Shown piece after piece: positions 32,919 to 41,423 of a stretch of DNA of 64,000 bases. The number at the start of each line of letters is the position of its first letter. Position 1 is the first letter of the stretch. The notes under the pieces are model-generated. The model did no database searches and was not told where the DNA came from. It worked only from the letters and a program-made list of their open reading frames with translations. The position numbers and the translations under genes are program-made. Origin of the DNA: Rhizobium sp. Root708 (GTDB lineage: Bacteria; Pseudomonadota; Alphaproteobacteria; Rhizobiales; Rhizobiaceae); contig NZ_LMHV01000043.1 of assembly GCF_001429725.1 (NCBI RefSeq), positions 282,288-346,287 of the forward strand, given 5' to 3'.

Positions 32919-34619
32919 ATGGCTGGACCTTCCGCACACGATCATTCGCATGATCACGATCACGGCGCACACGCCCATGATGATCATCACCATGACCACT
33001 CGCACAAGCCGAGCTTCATCAATCGCTGGTTCTTTTCGACGAACCACAAGGACATCGGCACGCTCTACCTGATCTTCGCGATCATCGCCGGCATCATCGG
33101 CGGCGCGCTCTCCGTTGCCATGCGCATGGAGCTGCAGGAGCCGGGTATCCAGATCTTCCACGGTCTGGCAGCCATGGTTTACGGCTATGAAGGCGATGCC
33201 GCCATCGATGGCGCCAAGCAGATGTTCAACATGTTCACCACGGCGCACGCGCTGATCATGATCTTCTTCATGGTCATGCCGGCGATGATCGGTGGCTTCG
33301 CCAACTGGATGGTGCCGATCATGATCGGTGCGCCTGACATGGCGTTCCCGCGTCTGAACAACATCTCCTTCTGGCTGATCGTTCCGGCTTTCCTTTTGCT
33401 CATCATGTCGATGTTCGTCGAAGGTCCTGCCGGCGCTTACGGCGCAGGTGGCGGCTGGACGATGTATCCGCCGCTGTCGAGCTCCGGTACGCCCGGTCCG
33501 GCTGTCGACCTTGCGATCTTCGCGCTCCACATTGCAGGTGCGTCCTCGATCCTCGGTGCGATCAATTTCATCACCACGATCCTGAACATGCGCGCTCCGG
33601 GCATGACGCTGCACAAGATGCCGCTGTTTGCCTGGTCGGTCTTGATCACCGCCTTCCTGCTCCTGCTGTCGCTTCCGGTTCTGGCCGGCGCCATCACCAT
33701 GATGCTGACCGACCGCAACTTCGGTACGTCCTTCTTCGTACCGGAAGGCGGCGGCGACCCGATCCTCTACCAGCACCTGTTCTGGTTCTTCGGTCACCCG
33801 GAAGTCTACATCCTGATCCTGCCCGGCTTCGGCATCGTCAGCCACATCATCTCGACCTTCTCGAAGAAGCCGGTTTTCGGCTACCTCGGCATGGCCTACG
33901 CCATGGTCGCGATCGGTGCCGTCGGCTTCGTCGTCTGGGCACACCACATGTACACGGTCGGCCTGTCGCTCGATGCGCAGCGCTACTTCGTCTTCGCAAC
34001 GATGGTCATCGCCGTTCCGACGGGCGTGAAGATCTTCTCCTGGATCGCGACGATGTGGGGTGGCTCGATCACCTTCCGCACGCCGATGGTCTGGGCGATC
34101 GGCTTCATCTTCCTGTTCACCGTCGGTGGTGTTACGGGCGTCCAGCTCGCCAACGCCGGCCTCGACCGTTCGCTGCATGACACCTACTACGTCGTGGCTC
34201 ACTTCCACTACGTTCTGTCGCTCGGCGCCGTCTTCGCCATCTTCGCTGCCTGGTACTACTGGTTCCCGAAGATGACCGGCTACATGTACAACGAGTTCCT
34301 CGGCAAGGCGCACTTCTGGGTCATGTTCATCGGCGTCAACCTGGTGTTCTTCCCGCAGCACTTCCTCGGCCTCGCCGGCATGCCGCGCCGCTACATCGAC
34401 TATCCGGATGCATTTGCCGGCTGGAACTACGTTTCCTCCATCGGCTCGTATATCTCGGCCTTCGCGGTTCTGATCTTCCTCGTCGGTGTCTTCGAAGCCT
34501 TCGCCAAGAAGCGCGTCGCTGGCGACAATCCCTGGGGTGAAGGTGCAACGACGCTGGAATGGCAGCTGTCTTCGCCGCCGCCATACCACCAGTGGGAACA
34601 GCTCCCGCGCATCAAGTAA
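32919..34619 (+). CDS. ctaD: Cytochrome c oxidase subunit I, with His-rich N-terminus
   Basis: Catalytic subunit of the aa3 oxidase that reduces O2 at heme a3-CuB and pumps protons. The 566-residue protein has about twelve membrane helices. Visible motifs are FTTAHALIMIFFMV, HPEVYILILPGFG (CuB histidine and cross-linked tyrosine), AHHMYTVG (CuB histidines) and YYVVAHFHYVLS (heme ligands). Residues 7-29 contain 12 histidines in an Asp/His repeat, an extension likely to bind metal. The start ATG 32919 has GAAGAGGGA upstream and lies 19 bases after ctaC. Confidence 0.97.
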   Translation: MAGPSAHDHSHDHDHGAHAHDDHHHDHSHKPSFINRWFFSTNHKDIGTLYLIFAIIAGIIGGALSVAMRMELQEPGIQIFHGLAAMVYGYEGDAAIDGAKQMFNMFTTAHALIMIFFMVMPAMIGGFANWMVPIMIGAPDMAFPRLNNISFWLIVPAFLLLIMSMFVEGPAGAYGAGGGWTMYPPLSSSGTPGPAVDLAIFALHIAGASSILGAINFITTILNMRAPGMTLHKMPLFAWSVLITAFLLLLSLPVLAGAITMMLTDRNFGTSFFVPEGGGDPILYQHLFWFFGHPEVYILILPGFGIVSHIISTFSKKPVFGYLGMAYAMVAIGAVGFVVWAHHMYTVGLSLDAQRYFVFATMVIAVPTGVKIFSWIATMWGGSITFRTPMVWAIGFIFLFTVGGVTGVQLANAGLDRSLHDTYYVVAHFHYVLSLGAVFAIFAAWYYWFPKMTGYMYNEFLGKAHFWVMFIGVNLVFFPQHFLGLAGMPRRYIDYPDAFAGWNYVSSIGSYISAFAVLIFLVGVFEAFAKKRVAGDNPWGEGATTLEWQLSSPPPYHQWEQLPRIK

Positions 34620-34632
34620 GGTGCGAGCAATT

Positions 34633-34664
34633 GCGATCGCCGCATGTTAGAGTGCGGCGATCGC
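34633..34664 (+). other. Strong intercistronic hairpin between ctaD and ctaB
   Basis: A perfect 12-bp stem, GCGATCGCCGCA at 34633-34644 with 34653-34664 and an 8-base loop. There is no T-run after it (CTTCAAG), so it is more likely an mRNA-stabilising or partial-termination element separating abundant subunit messages from the assembly genes. Confidence 0.55.
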
Positions 34665-34687
34665 CTTCAAGTTTGCAGGACGAGATA

Positions 34688-35644
34688 ATGACAGTAATCG
34701 GCAATCGCAAAACTCTTGCACATGACGGCGAATTTCGCCTGTCGGAAGCAAGCGCACGCGATTATTTCGAGCTTCTGAAGCCACGCGTGATGTCGCTTGT
34801 GGTCTTCACCGCATTCGCGGGTCTGGTCGTGGCGCCAGGCCACATCAACCCGGTCATCGGCCTGATTGCCATTCTCTGCATCGCGGTCGGAGCAGGCGCC
34901 TCGGGCGCGCTCAACATGTGGTACGATGCCGATATCGATGCCATCATGACGCGGACCGCCAAGCGTCCGATCCCGGCTGGCAATATCATGCCCAACGAGG
35001 CGCTCGCCTTCGGCCTGGTTCTTTCCTGTTTCTCGGTCACCATCCTCGGGCTCGCCGTCAATTGGCTCGCAGCCTCGATCCTGGCCTTCACGATCTTCTT
35101 CTACGCCGTCGTCTATACGATGTGGCTGAAGCGCTCGACGCCGCAGAACATCGTCATCGGCGGTGCCGCCGGCGCCTTTCCTCCGATGATCGGCTGGGCC
35201 TGCGTGACAGGTACGGTGACGATCGAGAGCGTCGTTCTGTTCATGATCATCTTCCTGTGGACGCCGGCGCACTTCTGGGCGCTCGCTCTCTTCAAGATGG
35301 GCGATTACGAGGCCGTCGGCGTTCCGATGCTGCCGAACGTATCGGGTGAGCGCACGACGAAGCACCAGATCGTTCTTTATGCGGTGCTGACGGCGATCTG
35401 TGGCGTTCTGCCTTCCGCCCTTGGTTTCGCAAGCATCGGCTATGGTCTCGTTGCCGCGGCCCTTGGCGCGATCTTCGTCTACTGTTCCATCGCCGTCTGG
35501 CGGATGCCCGACGGCGATGAGAAGATGGTTCCGGCCAAGAAGCTCTTTGCCTATTCGATCTTCTATCTGTTCGCTGTCTTCTCCGCCCTGATGTTCGATC
35601 GGCTCGCTGCCGTGCTGGTATCGCATACGGGAGGTCTGCTTTGA
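34688..35644 (+). CDS. ctaB: Protoheme IX farnesyltransferase (heme o synthase)
   Basis: Makes heme o from protoheme and farnesyl diphosphate, the first step to heme a for the oxidase encoded next to it. The 318-residue UbiA-family membrane protein has seven to nine hydrophobic helices and the two Asp-rich substrate motifs: NMWYDADIDAIMTRT (N/DxxxD type) and the second-loop region FKMGDYEAVGVPML. TPAHFWALALF is typical of CtaB. The start ATG 34688 follows AGGACGAGATA. Its stop overlaps the TTG start of coxF as TTGA. Confidence 0.96.
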   Translation: MTVIGNRKTLAHDGEFRLSEASARDYFELLKPRVMSLVVFTAFAGLVVAPGHINPVIGLIAILCIAVGAGASGALNMWYDADIDAIMTRTAKRPIPAGNIMPNEALAFGLVLSCFSVTILGLAVNWLAASILAFTIFFYAVVYTMWLKRSTPQNIVIGGAAGAFPPMIGWACVTGTVTIESVVLFMIIFLWTPAHFWALALFKMGDYEAVGVPMLPNVSGERTTKHQIVLYAVLTAICGVLPSALGFASIGYGLVAAALGAIFVYCSIAVWRMPDGDEKMVPAKKLFAYSIFYLFAVFSALMFDRLAAVLVSHTGGLL

Positions 35645-35781
35645 TAGATACGGTGAAGCTCACGGACGCGCAGCGTAAATCGCGGCGCAACCGAAACGTT
35701 GCTCTTGGTCTGGTTCTCGCCGGGCTGGTGATCCTTTTCTACGCAATTACGATCGTCAAGTTCACGTCGGGGCACATGTGA
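35641..35781 (+). CDS. CoxF-type 46-residue single-pass membrane protein
   Basis: A very short gene starting at TTG 35641, with GGGAGG six bases upstream, overlapping the ctaB stop (TTGA) and ending one base before the ctaG ATG. It reads IDTVKLTDAQRKSRRNRN, a basic cytoplasmic part, followed by one hydrophobic helix VALGLVLAGLVILFYAITIV and a short KFTSGHM tail. Small proteins at this position between ctaB and ctaG are known in alphaproteobacteria as CoxF or oxidase-associated proteins; their function is not settled. Coupling on both sides strongly supports a real gene. Confidence 0.85.
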   Translation: MIDTVKLTDAQRKSRRNRNVALGLVLAGLVILFYAITIVKFTSGHM

Positions 35782-35782
35782 G

Positions 35783-36388
35783 ATGAGCGGGATGCCGAGC
35801 ACACCTGAAAAGCCGCGCAACAATGGCGCCGTGGTTTTCATGTGCCTGTCCTTTGTCGTCGGCATGGGTGCTGCGAGCTATGCCGCCGTGCCGCTCTATC
35901 GAATGTTCTGTCAGCTCACCGGCTATAACGGCACGACGCAGCGCGTCGAACAGGCATCGACAGTCGTTCTCGACCGCAAGATGCGCGTCACCTTCGACGC
36001 CAATGTCGCGCCCGGTCTCGAATGGGAGTTCAAGCCGGTCGAACGCGAGGTCAATCCGCGCATCGGCGAGACCATCCAGGTGAATTTCGTCGCGGTGAAC
36101 AAGTCGAACGAGCCGCAGCGCGGCCAGGCTGTGTTCAATGTGACGCCTGGCGAAGCCGGCGCCTATTTCAACAAGGTGCAGTGCTTCTGCTTCAACGAGA
36201 CCGTGCTGAAGCCGGGCGAGAAGCTCGAGATGCCGGTCGTGTTCTACATTGATCCAGATATTACCAAGGCCGTTGAATCGAAGGACATTCACACGGTTAC
36301 CTTGTCCTATACCTTCTACCCGAAGGAAGGCCCGAAGCCGGTGGCCTTGAACGAGGGTGGTGCGGGAAAGCTTGAAAAGAAACTTTGA
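35783..36388 (+). CDS. ctaG: Cytochrome c oxidase assembly protein CtaG (Cox11)
   Basis: Copper chaperone that inserts CuB into subunit I. The 201-residue protein has one N-terminal membrane helix (about 15-37), the conserved VPLYRMFCQLTGYNGTTQ after it, a periplasmic immunoglobulin-like domain, the copper-binding CFCF motif (VQCFCFNET) and the VLSYTFYP-type terminal strand (TLSYTFYP). The ATG at 35783 lies one base past the coxF stop, so it is coupled. Confidence 0.96.
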   Translation: MSGMPSTPEKPRNNGAVVFMCLSFVVGMGAASYAAVPLYRMFCQLTGYNGTTQRVEQASTVVLDRKMRVTFDANVAPGLEWEFKPVEREVNPRIGETIQVNFVAVNKSNEPQRGQAVFNVTPGEAGAYFNKVQCFCFNETVLKPGEKLEMPVVFYIDPDITKAVESKDIHTVTLSYTFYPKEGPKPVALNEGGAGKLEKKL

Positions 36389-36447
36389 TTGAGGGTTCGT
36401 TTCCGGCTAAGCCGGAGCGGAGAGGAAGAGATCCGGGGATAGCTTAC

Positions 36448-37326
36448 ATGGCTGATGCTCATCAGAAAAATCACGATTACCACATCATCGATCCAAGCCC
36501 GTGGCCGTTGCTGGCCTCGATCGGCGCCTTCATCATGGCGTTCGGCGGTGTTGGCTTCATGCGCTACATCAATGGGGGATCGCTGCACATCTTCGGCATC
36601 GAATGGGCGCATCCGTGGCTGTTCTTCATCGGCCTGGCACTCGTTCTCTACGTCATGTACGGCTGGTGGGCGGATACCGTAAAGGAAGCGCACGAAGGGG
36701 CTCATACCCGCGTCGTGTCGCTGCATCTGCGCTACGGCATGATCATGTTCATCGCTTCGGAAGTGATGTTCTTCGTTGCCTGGTTCTGGGCCTATTTCGA
36801 CGCAAGCCTCTATCCGCATGAGGCGATCCAGGCGTCGCGTCTCGCCTTCACCGGCGGTCAGTGGCCGCCGAAGGGCATCGAGGTTCTCGACCCGTGGCAT
36901 CTGCCGATCTACAACACCGTCATCCTGCTCCTGTCGGGCACGACGGTCACCTGGGCGCACCACGCGCTGCTGCACAACGATCGCAAGGGCCTCGTTCAGG
37001 GACTGACCCTGACTGTGTTGCTGGGTGTCCTGTTCTCGAGCGTTCAGGCTTACGAATATGCGCACGCCCCGTTCGCGTTCAAGAACTCGATCTACGGCGC
37101 AACCTTCTTCATGGCGACAGGCTTCCACGGCTTCCACGTCCTGGTCGGAACGATCTTCCTGGTCGTCTGCCTCATTCGTGCGCTGCGTGGCGATTTCACC
37201 CCGAAGCAGCACTTCGGCTTTGAGGCGGCTGCCTGGTATTGGCACTTCGTTGACGTCGTCTGGCTGTTCCTGTTCTTCAGCATCTACGTCTGGGGCGGCT
37301 GGGGTGCGCCGCTCGCCGCGGGCTGA
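36448..37326 (+). CDS. ctaE: Cytochrome c oxidase subunit III
   Basis: Third core subunit of the aa3 oxidase, stabilising proton uptake and the active site. The 292-residue protein has seven membrane helices and family motifs: YHIIDPSPWP, the GMIMFIASEVMFFVAWFWAY segment with its conserved glutamate, WAHHALL, and AWYWHFVDVVWLFLF at the end. The start at ATG 36448 follows a GGAAGAG leader. A small hairpin (36402-36416) lies in the 59-base gap after ctaG. A strong terminator follows, closing the ctaC-ctaE block. Confidence 0.97.
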   Translation: MADAHQKNHDYHIIDPSPWPLLASIGAFIMAFGGVGFMRYINGGSLHIFGIEWAHPWLFFIGLALVLYVMYGWWADTVKEAHEGAHTRVVSLHLRYGMIMFIASEVMFFVAWFWAYFDASLYPHEAIQASRLAFTGGQWPPKGIEVLDPWHLPIYNTVILLLSGTTVTWAHHALLHNDRKGLVQGLTLTVLLGVLFSSVQAYEYAHAPFAFKNSIYGATFFMATGFHGFHVLVGTIFLVVCLIRALRGDFTPKQHFGFEAAAWYWHFVDVVWLFLFFSIYVWGGWGAPLAAG

Positions 37327-37346
37327 GCGAACGTCGGATAAGAATG

Positions 37347-37379
37347 AAAAAGGCGGGTGCTGTGGCGCCCGCCTTTTTT
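37347..37379. terminator. Bidirectional Rho-independent terminator after ctaE
   Basis: AAAAGGCGGGTGC pairs with GCGCCCGCCTTTT around a short loop. T-runs occur on both strands (TTTTTT after 37372 on plus, TTTTTC on minus), so it should end both ctaE and the convergent phosphotransferase-like gene. Confidence 0.92.
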
Positions 37380-37386
37380 GTTTCCG

Positions 37387-38028
37387 TCAGCGCAGTCCGG
37401 CGAGCTGTTCGAAAGCGGATGGCTGGGCAATGCCGAGATCGAGCTGGTGGCGAATGGCTTCGGCGCACTCCGCGGGCGTCAGCACCCCCGTATCGAGTTC
37501 CATGTCGTAGATGCCGGGGATATGCACTTCTTTCTGCCACAGCCGGACCTGTTGCGGGATCGCGTCCGTTTCGCCGCCTCTGACATAGAGTGTCTCGCGA
37601 CCGGGCTCGACGATCTCGCGGCGCTTCATGATGACTTCGATCGGACATCTGACGCCGACGAAAAGCACAGGCAGCCCCTCCAGGCGCCGCGCGCAATCGG
37701 CAAGAATGCCAAGCGGCTGAGAGTAGCTGTCATGATGGCCGAGATCGGCGACGATGTTGAGGCCGAGCCCGGCATGGATGGCGATCGACTCGTAGAGCGC
37801 GGCATAGAAAAACGGCACCATCTCCTCGAGATCCGGGCGTTCCCCGCCCGGCCGCAGCCCGATCCCGGGCAGGTAGCGCTCCGGTGTCATCCCGTTATAG
37901 GCATCGACGCCGAGGTTCATCCAGGGGCCGTCGAAATGCTCCTGGATCGCCTTGGCGATCGACGATTTTCCACTGCGCGGGGCACCGTTCAGGATCACGA
38001 TCTGTCCAGCCGAGCTGTCGTATGTCAT
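37387..38028 (-). CDS. Chloramphenicol phosphotransferase-like P-loop kinase
   Basis: A 213-residue protein with a Walker A motif GAPRSGKSS near the N-terminus, a following DAYNGM (Asp expected as catalytic base in the CPT family), and a central arginine region VGVRCPIEVIMKRRE resembling the lid. Family members phosphorylate small molecules, and one inactivates chloramphenicol in its producer. Resistance here is not implied. It lies on the opposite strand between ctaE and DUF983-surf1, genes that are usually close neighbours in rhizobia, which suggests an insertion. It has no co-directional neighbour. Confidence 0.75.
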   Translation of the reverse strand: MTYDSSAGQIVILNGAPRSGKSSIAKAIQEHFDGPWMNLGVDAYNGMTPERYLPGIGLRPGGERPDLEEMVPFFYAALYESIAIHAGLGLNIVADLGHHDSYSQPLGILADCARRLEGLPVLFVGVRCPIEVIMKRREIVEPGRETLYVRGGETDAIPQQVRLWQKEVHIPGIYDMELDTGVLTPAECAEAIRHQLDLGIAQPSAFEQLAGLR

Positions 38029-38158
38029 CAGTTTTCTTCTTCTGTTTGGCGCGAATCGCTGGGGCGAAAGAGCGCAGGGATTTCCCTTCGTTCTGCGAAT
38101 ACTTTATGGGTGAGTTAAGGCGGGGCTCCGGTTGGCCACAGGCAATTCGAAGGATAGC

Positions 38159-38542
38159 ATGAACGAGGACAGCGCGCATTTCCCACCGGTCGATCCGGTG
38201 AAGACAGGCATCAGGGGATGCTGCCCTCGCTGCGGCCAGGGAAAGCTCTTCAACGGCCTGCTGGCGCTGAAACCGCGCTGCGCGGCCTGTGGCCTCGACT
38301 ACGATTTCGCCGATGCCGGCGATGGCCCTGCGGTGTTCGTCATTCTGATCGTCGGCTTCATCGTCATCGGCTCGGTGCTTTGGCTCGACGTCAATTATGC
38401 GCCGCCGATCTGGCTGCACATCCTGCTGTTCGGTCCGCTCACCATTGTTCTCTCCCTGCTGGCCCTGCGCTGGTGCAAGGGTATCCTGATCGCGATGCAG
38501 TATCGCCATAACGCCAGCGAGGGGCGACTTTCCCGTGACTGA
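38159..38542 (+). CDS. DUF983 family membrane protein
   Basis: A 127-residue protein with an N-terminal zinc-ribbon-like segment (CCPRCGQGKLF and CAACGLDY) and two hydrophobic helices (about 60-85 and 90-115). DUF983 genes commonly sit next to surf1 and ctaE, so a role in oxidase biogenesis is likely but unproved. The ATG at 38159 has AAGGA 6 bases upstream; an in-frame TTG at 38132 is weaker. The end overlaps the surf1 start by eight bases. Confidence 0.87.
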   Translation: MNEDSAHFPPVDPVKTGIRGCCPRCGQGKLFNGLLALKPRCAACGLDYDFADAGDGPAVFVILIVGFIVIGSVLWLDVNYAPPIWLHILLFGPLTIVLSLLALRWCKGILIAMQYRHNASEGRLSRD

Positions 38543-39284
38543 ATTTCATGTTTCGGCGCCACGCCGACAGCGGTCGGTGCTGACAGGCATCGCGGTGCTT
38601 GTCGCGCTCGCCATCCTGCTTACGCTCGGCACCTGGCAGGTCGAACGGCTCCAGTGGAAGGAGAAGCTGCTGGCCGATATCACCGAGCGTCGGGAGGCGC
38701 CGCCGGCGTCGCTTGCCGATGTCGAGGCGATCGCGGCAAAGGGCGAAGATGTCGATTATCGCCACATCACCGTCAGCGGCGAATACGTCAACAGCAAGGA
38801 GCGGCACTTCTTCGCCACCTGGCGTGGCCAGACGGGCTTCTACGTCTACACCCCGCTTCAGTTGGCCGATGGCCGCTATCTCTTCGTCAACCGGGGTTTC
38901 GTTCCTTACGACAACAAGGAACCGGAAATGCGCATGCAGGGGCAGCTCACCGATCGGCAAACGGTGACCGGTCTTGCTCGCGCGAAACTGCCGGGCAAGC
39001 CGTCTTGGGTGGTGCCTGACAATGATGTCGCCAAGAACATCTTCTACTGGAAGGACCTCGACGTGATGGCGTCGAGCGTCGAGCTCGACGGGAAACAGGT
39101 TGTTCCCTTCTTCGTCGACGCGGACGATACCCCCAATCCGAAAGGGATGCCGATCGGCGGCGTTACGGATGTCGACCTGCCGAACAATCACCTGCAATAT
39201 GCCTTCACATGGTACGGGCTTGCGGCAACGCTTGTGATCATCGTTCTGGTCGCTCGCTTCCGCAAGCGAGGTCCGGCGCAATAG
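38535..39284 (+). CDS. SURF1 family oxidase assembly protein
   Basis: A 249-residue protein with membrane helices at both ends (about 17-35 and 222-242) and a periplasmic domain between. Family landmarks are LGTWQVERLQWKEKL, FVNRGFVP and the PNNHLQYAFTWYGLA that begins the second helix. SURF1 helps deliver heme a to subunit I. The start is GTG at 38535 within the end of the DUF983 gene, so the two are coupled. It continues the oxidase theme after the interruption. Confidence 0.93.
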   Translation: MTEFHVSAPRRQRSVLTGIAVLVALAILLTLGTWQVERLQWKEKLLADITERREAPPASLADVEAIAAKGEDVDYRHITVSGEYVNSKERHFFATWRGQTGFYVYTPLQLADGRYLFVNRGFVPYDNKEPEMRMQGQLTDRQTVTGLARAKLPGKPSWVVPDNDVAKNIFYWKDLDVMASSVELDGKQVVPFFVDADDTPNPKGMPIGGVTDVDLPNNHLQYAFTWYGLAATLVIIVLVARFRKRGPAQ

Positions 39285-39346
39285 TATCGCTTCAATTCCT
39301 GCCTATATTGGGCTAGACAGCGCTATCCCTACGAACCGGAACAGAC

Positions 39347-40348
39347 ATGAATATTGCGGCGAAACCTCCCTTGACGATCAGGCTCTGCGGACCGCGCGGC
39401 TTTTGCGCCGGCGTCGACCGCGCCATCCAGATCGTCGTGCTGGCGCTGAAATCCTACGGTGCGCCTGTTTATGTCCGCCACGAGATTGTCCATAACAGGT
39501 ATGTCGTGGAAGGCCTGGAAGCCAAGGGCGCCGTCTTCGTCGAAGAGCTCGACGAGATCCCTGAAGAGCATCGCGCCCAGCCGGTCGTCTTCTCCGCCCA
39601 CGGGGTGCCGAAATCCGTTCCGGAAGATGCAAGCACCCGCAATCTCTTCTATCTCGATGCCACATGCCCGCTGGTCTCCAAGGTGCACAAGCAGGCGATG
39701 CGCCACAACAAGCTCGGCCGTCATGTCGTCCTGATCGGTCACGCCGGCCACCCGGAAGTGATCGGCACGATGGGCCAGCTGCCGGAAGGGTCGGTATCCC
39801 TGATCGAAACGATCGAGGACGCCGACGCCTACGAGCCCGCCGATCCCGACAATCTGGGTTTCGTGACGCAGACGACGCTCTCGGTGGATGACACGGCCGG
39901 CGTGATCACGCGCCTGCATGAGCGCTTCCCCAACCTGACGGCGCCTGCCGCCGACTCGATCTGCTACGCCACGACCAACCGCCAGGAAGTGGTCAAGCAG
40001 GCAGCACCCGGCTGCGATCTCTTCATCATCGTCGGTGCTCCGAACTCGTCGAACTCCAAACGGCTGGTCGAGGTGGCGCTGCGGGCAGGGGCGAGGAAGT
40101 CGCTCCTGGTGCAACGCGCCTCGGAGCTCGATTGGGATGATATCGGCCCGATCTCGACGCTTGGCCTGTCTGCCGGCGCGTCGGCGCCCGAGGTTATCGT
40201 CAACGAGATCATCGAAGCCTTCCGTGCGCGCTTCGACGCCAGGGTCGAACTCGCCGAGACAGTTCAGGAAAACGAGCATTTCCTCGTCAACCGGGAACTG
40301 CGCAACATCGAGCTGACGCATGAGGACATGGCGTGGGTGAATGGATAA
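39347..40348 (+). CDS. ispH: 4-hydroxy-3-methylbut-2-enyl diphosphate reductase
   Basis: Last enzyme of the MEP pathway, giving isopentenyl and dimethylallyl diphosphate. The 333-residue protein has the three iron-sulfur cysteines, in CGPRGFCAGVDRAI, DATCPLVSKVH and DSICYATTNRQ, and the conserved VGAPNSSNSKRL substrate region. Downstream products feed the farnesyl chain used by CtaB nearby. The ATG at 39347 follows GGAACAGAC. It is on the same strand as surf1, 62 bases after it. Confidence 0.97.
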   Translation: MNIAAKPPLTIRLCGPRGFCAGVDRAIQIVVLALKSYGAPVYVRHEIVHNRYVVEGLEAKGAVFVEELDEIPEEHRAQPVVFSAHGVPKSVPEDASTRNLFYLDATCPLVSKVHKQAMRHNKLGRHVVLIGHAGHPEVIGTMGQLPEGSVSLIETIEDADAYEPADPDNLGFVTQTTLSVDDTAGVITRLHERFPNLTAPAADSICYATTNRQEVVKQAAPGCDLFIIVGAPNSSNSKRLVEVALRAGARKSLLVQRASELDWDDIGPISTLGLSAGASAPEVIVNEIIEAFRARFDARVELAETVQENEHFLVNRELRNIELTHEDMAWVNG

Positions 40349-40368
40349 GGCGCATCCCGTGATACGGG

Positions 40369-40393
40369 CGTAATCGTCGAGGGGACGATTACG
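40369..40393 (+). terminator. Hairpin between ispH and thrB
   Basis: A perfect 10-bp stem CGTAATCGTC (40369-40378) pairs with 40384-40393. No T-run follows. It lies 20 bases after the ispH stop and may be a weak terminator or a transcript-end stabiliser. Confidence 0.4.
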
Positions 40394-40457
40394 GCGCCAG
40401 TAACCGCTCCGGCCGGGCGGCATCATAACGGATCAAACATTTTTCGCGGGACATAAA

Positions 40458-41423
40458 TTGGCAGTTTACACCGATATTTCAGAAGACGATTTGAAGTGGT
40501 TCCTGACGGAGTACGAGGCAGGCACGCTGCTGTCCTACAAGGGCATCGCGGAAGGCGTCGAGAACTCCAACTTCCTGCTGCATACCAGCAAGGATCCGTT
40601 GATCCTCACCCTCTACGAGAAGCGCGTCGAGAAGAACGATTTGCCGTTCTTCCTCGGCTTGATGCAGCATTTGGCTGCCGGCGGCCTGTCCTGCCCGCTG
40701 CCGCTGCCGCGCAAGGACGGGGCACTGCTCGGCACGCTTTCCGATCGTCCGGCAGCTTTGATCTCCTTCCTGGAAGGCATGTGGCTGCGCAAGCCCGAAG
40801 CAAAGCACTGCCGCGAGGTCGGCAAGGCGCTGGCAAAGATGCACGTCGCCGGTGAAGGCTTCGAACTGAAGCGCCCCAACGCCCTGTCGGTCGACGGCTG
40901 GAAGGTGCTTTGGGAGAAGTCGGAGGCGCGCGCAGACGAAGTCGAGAAGGGGCTGCAGAACGAGATCCGCGGCGAACTCGATTTCCTCGCCGGCCACTGG
41001 CCGAAGGACCTGCCATCCGGTGTCATCCACGCCGATCTCTTCCCCGATAACGTCTTCTTCCTCGGCGATGATCTCTCGGGCCTGATCGATTTCTATTTCG
41101 CCTGCAACGACCTCCTGGCCTACGACGTCTCGATCATCCTGAACGCCTGGTGCTTCGAGAAGGACGGCGCCTACAACATCACCAAGGGCATGGCGATGCT
41201 GGAGGGCTACCAGAGCGTCCGGCCGCTGAGCGACGCCGAACTGGCAGCGCTGCCGATCCTGTCGCGTGGCTCGGCGCTGCGGTTCTTCCTGACCCGGCTC
41301 TATGACTGGCTGACGACGCCGGAGGGCGCGATGGTCACCAAGAAGGATCCGCTCGAATATCTGCGCAAGCTGCGCTTCCACCGGCAGATCGCCAACGCCG
41401 TCGAATACGGGCTCTCGGCATGA
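40458..41423 (+). CDS. thrB: Homoserine kinase (ThrB type II, APH fold)
   Basis: Phosphorylates homoserine for threonine synthesis; the next enzyme, ThrC, is encoded at 60658. The 321-residue protein is of the aminoglycoside-phosphotransferase-like type common in alphaproteobacteria, not the GHMP type of E. coli. It shows EGVENSNFLLHT near the N-terminus, the catalytic loop VIHADLFPDNVFF and the metal aspartate in GLIDFYFACND. The start is TTG at 40458, after GCGGGACA. Its stop overlaps the rnhA ATG by four bases. Confidence 0.94.
   Translation: MAVYTDISEDDLKWFLTEYEAGTLLSYKGIAEGVENSNFLLHTSKDPLILTLYEKRVEKNDLPFFLGLMQHLAAGGLSCPLPLPRKDGALLGTLSDRPAALISFLEGMWLRKPEAKHCREVGKALAKMHVAGEGFELKRPNALSVDGWKVLWEKSEARADEVEKGLQNEIRGELDFLAGHWPKDLPSGVIHADLFPDNVFFLGDDLSGLIDFYFACNDLLAYDVSIILNAWCFEKDGAYNITKGMAMLEGYQSVRPLSDAELAALPILSRGSALRFFLTRLYDWLTTPEGAMVTKKDPLEYLRKLRFHRQIANAVEYGLSA

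Noticed and set aside
32838..34589. 583-codon minus-strand frame opposite ctaD
   Set aside because: Shadow of a highly conserved oxidase subunit; composition dominated by Asp, Arg, His and Glu as expected from reversed membrane codons.
37387..38028. Antibiotic-resistance call for the phosphotransferase-like gene
   Set aside because: Homology to the chloramphenicol phosphotransferase family does not establish that activity, and no other resistance or mobility genes are near.
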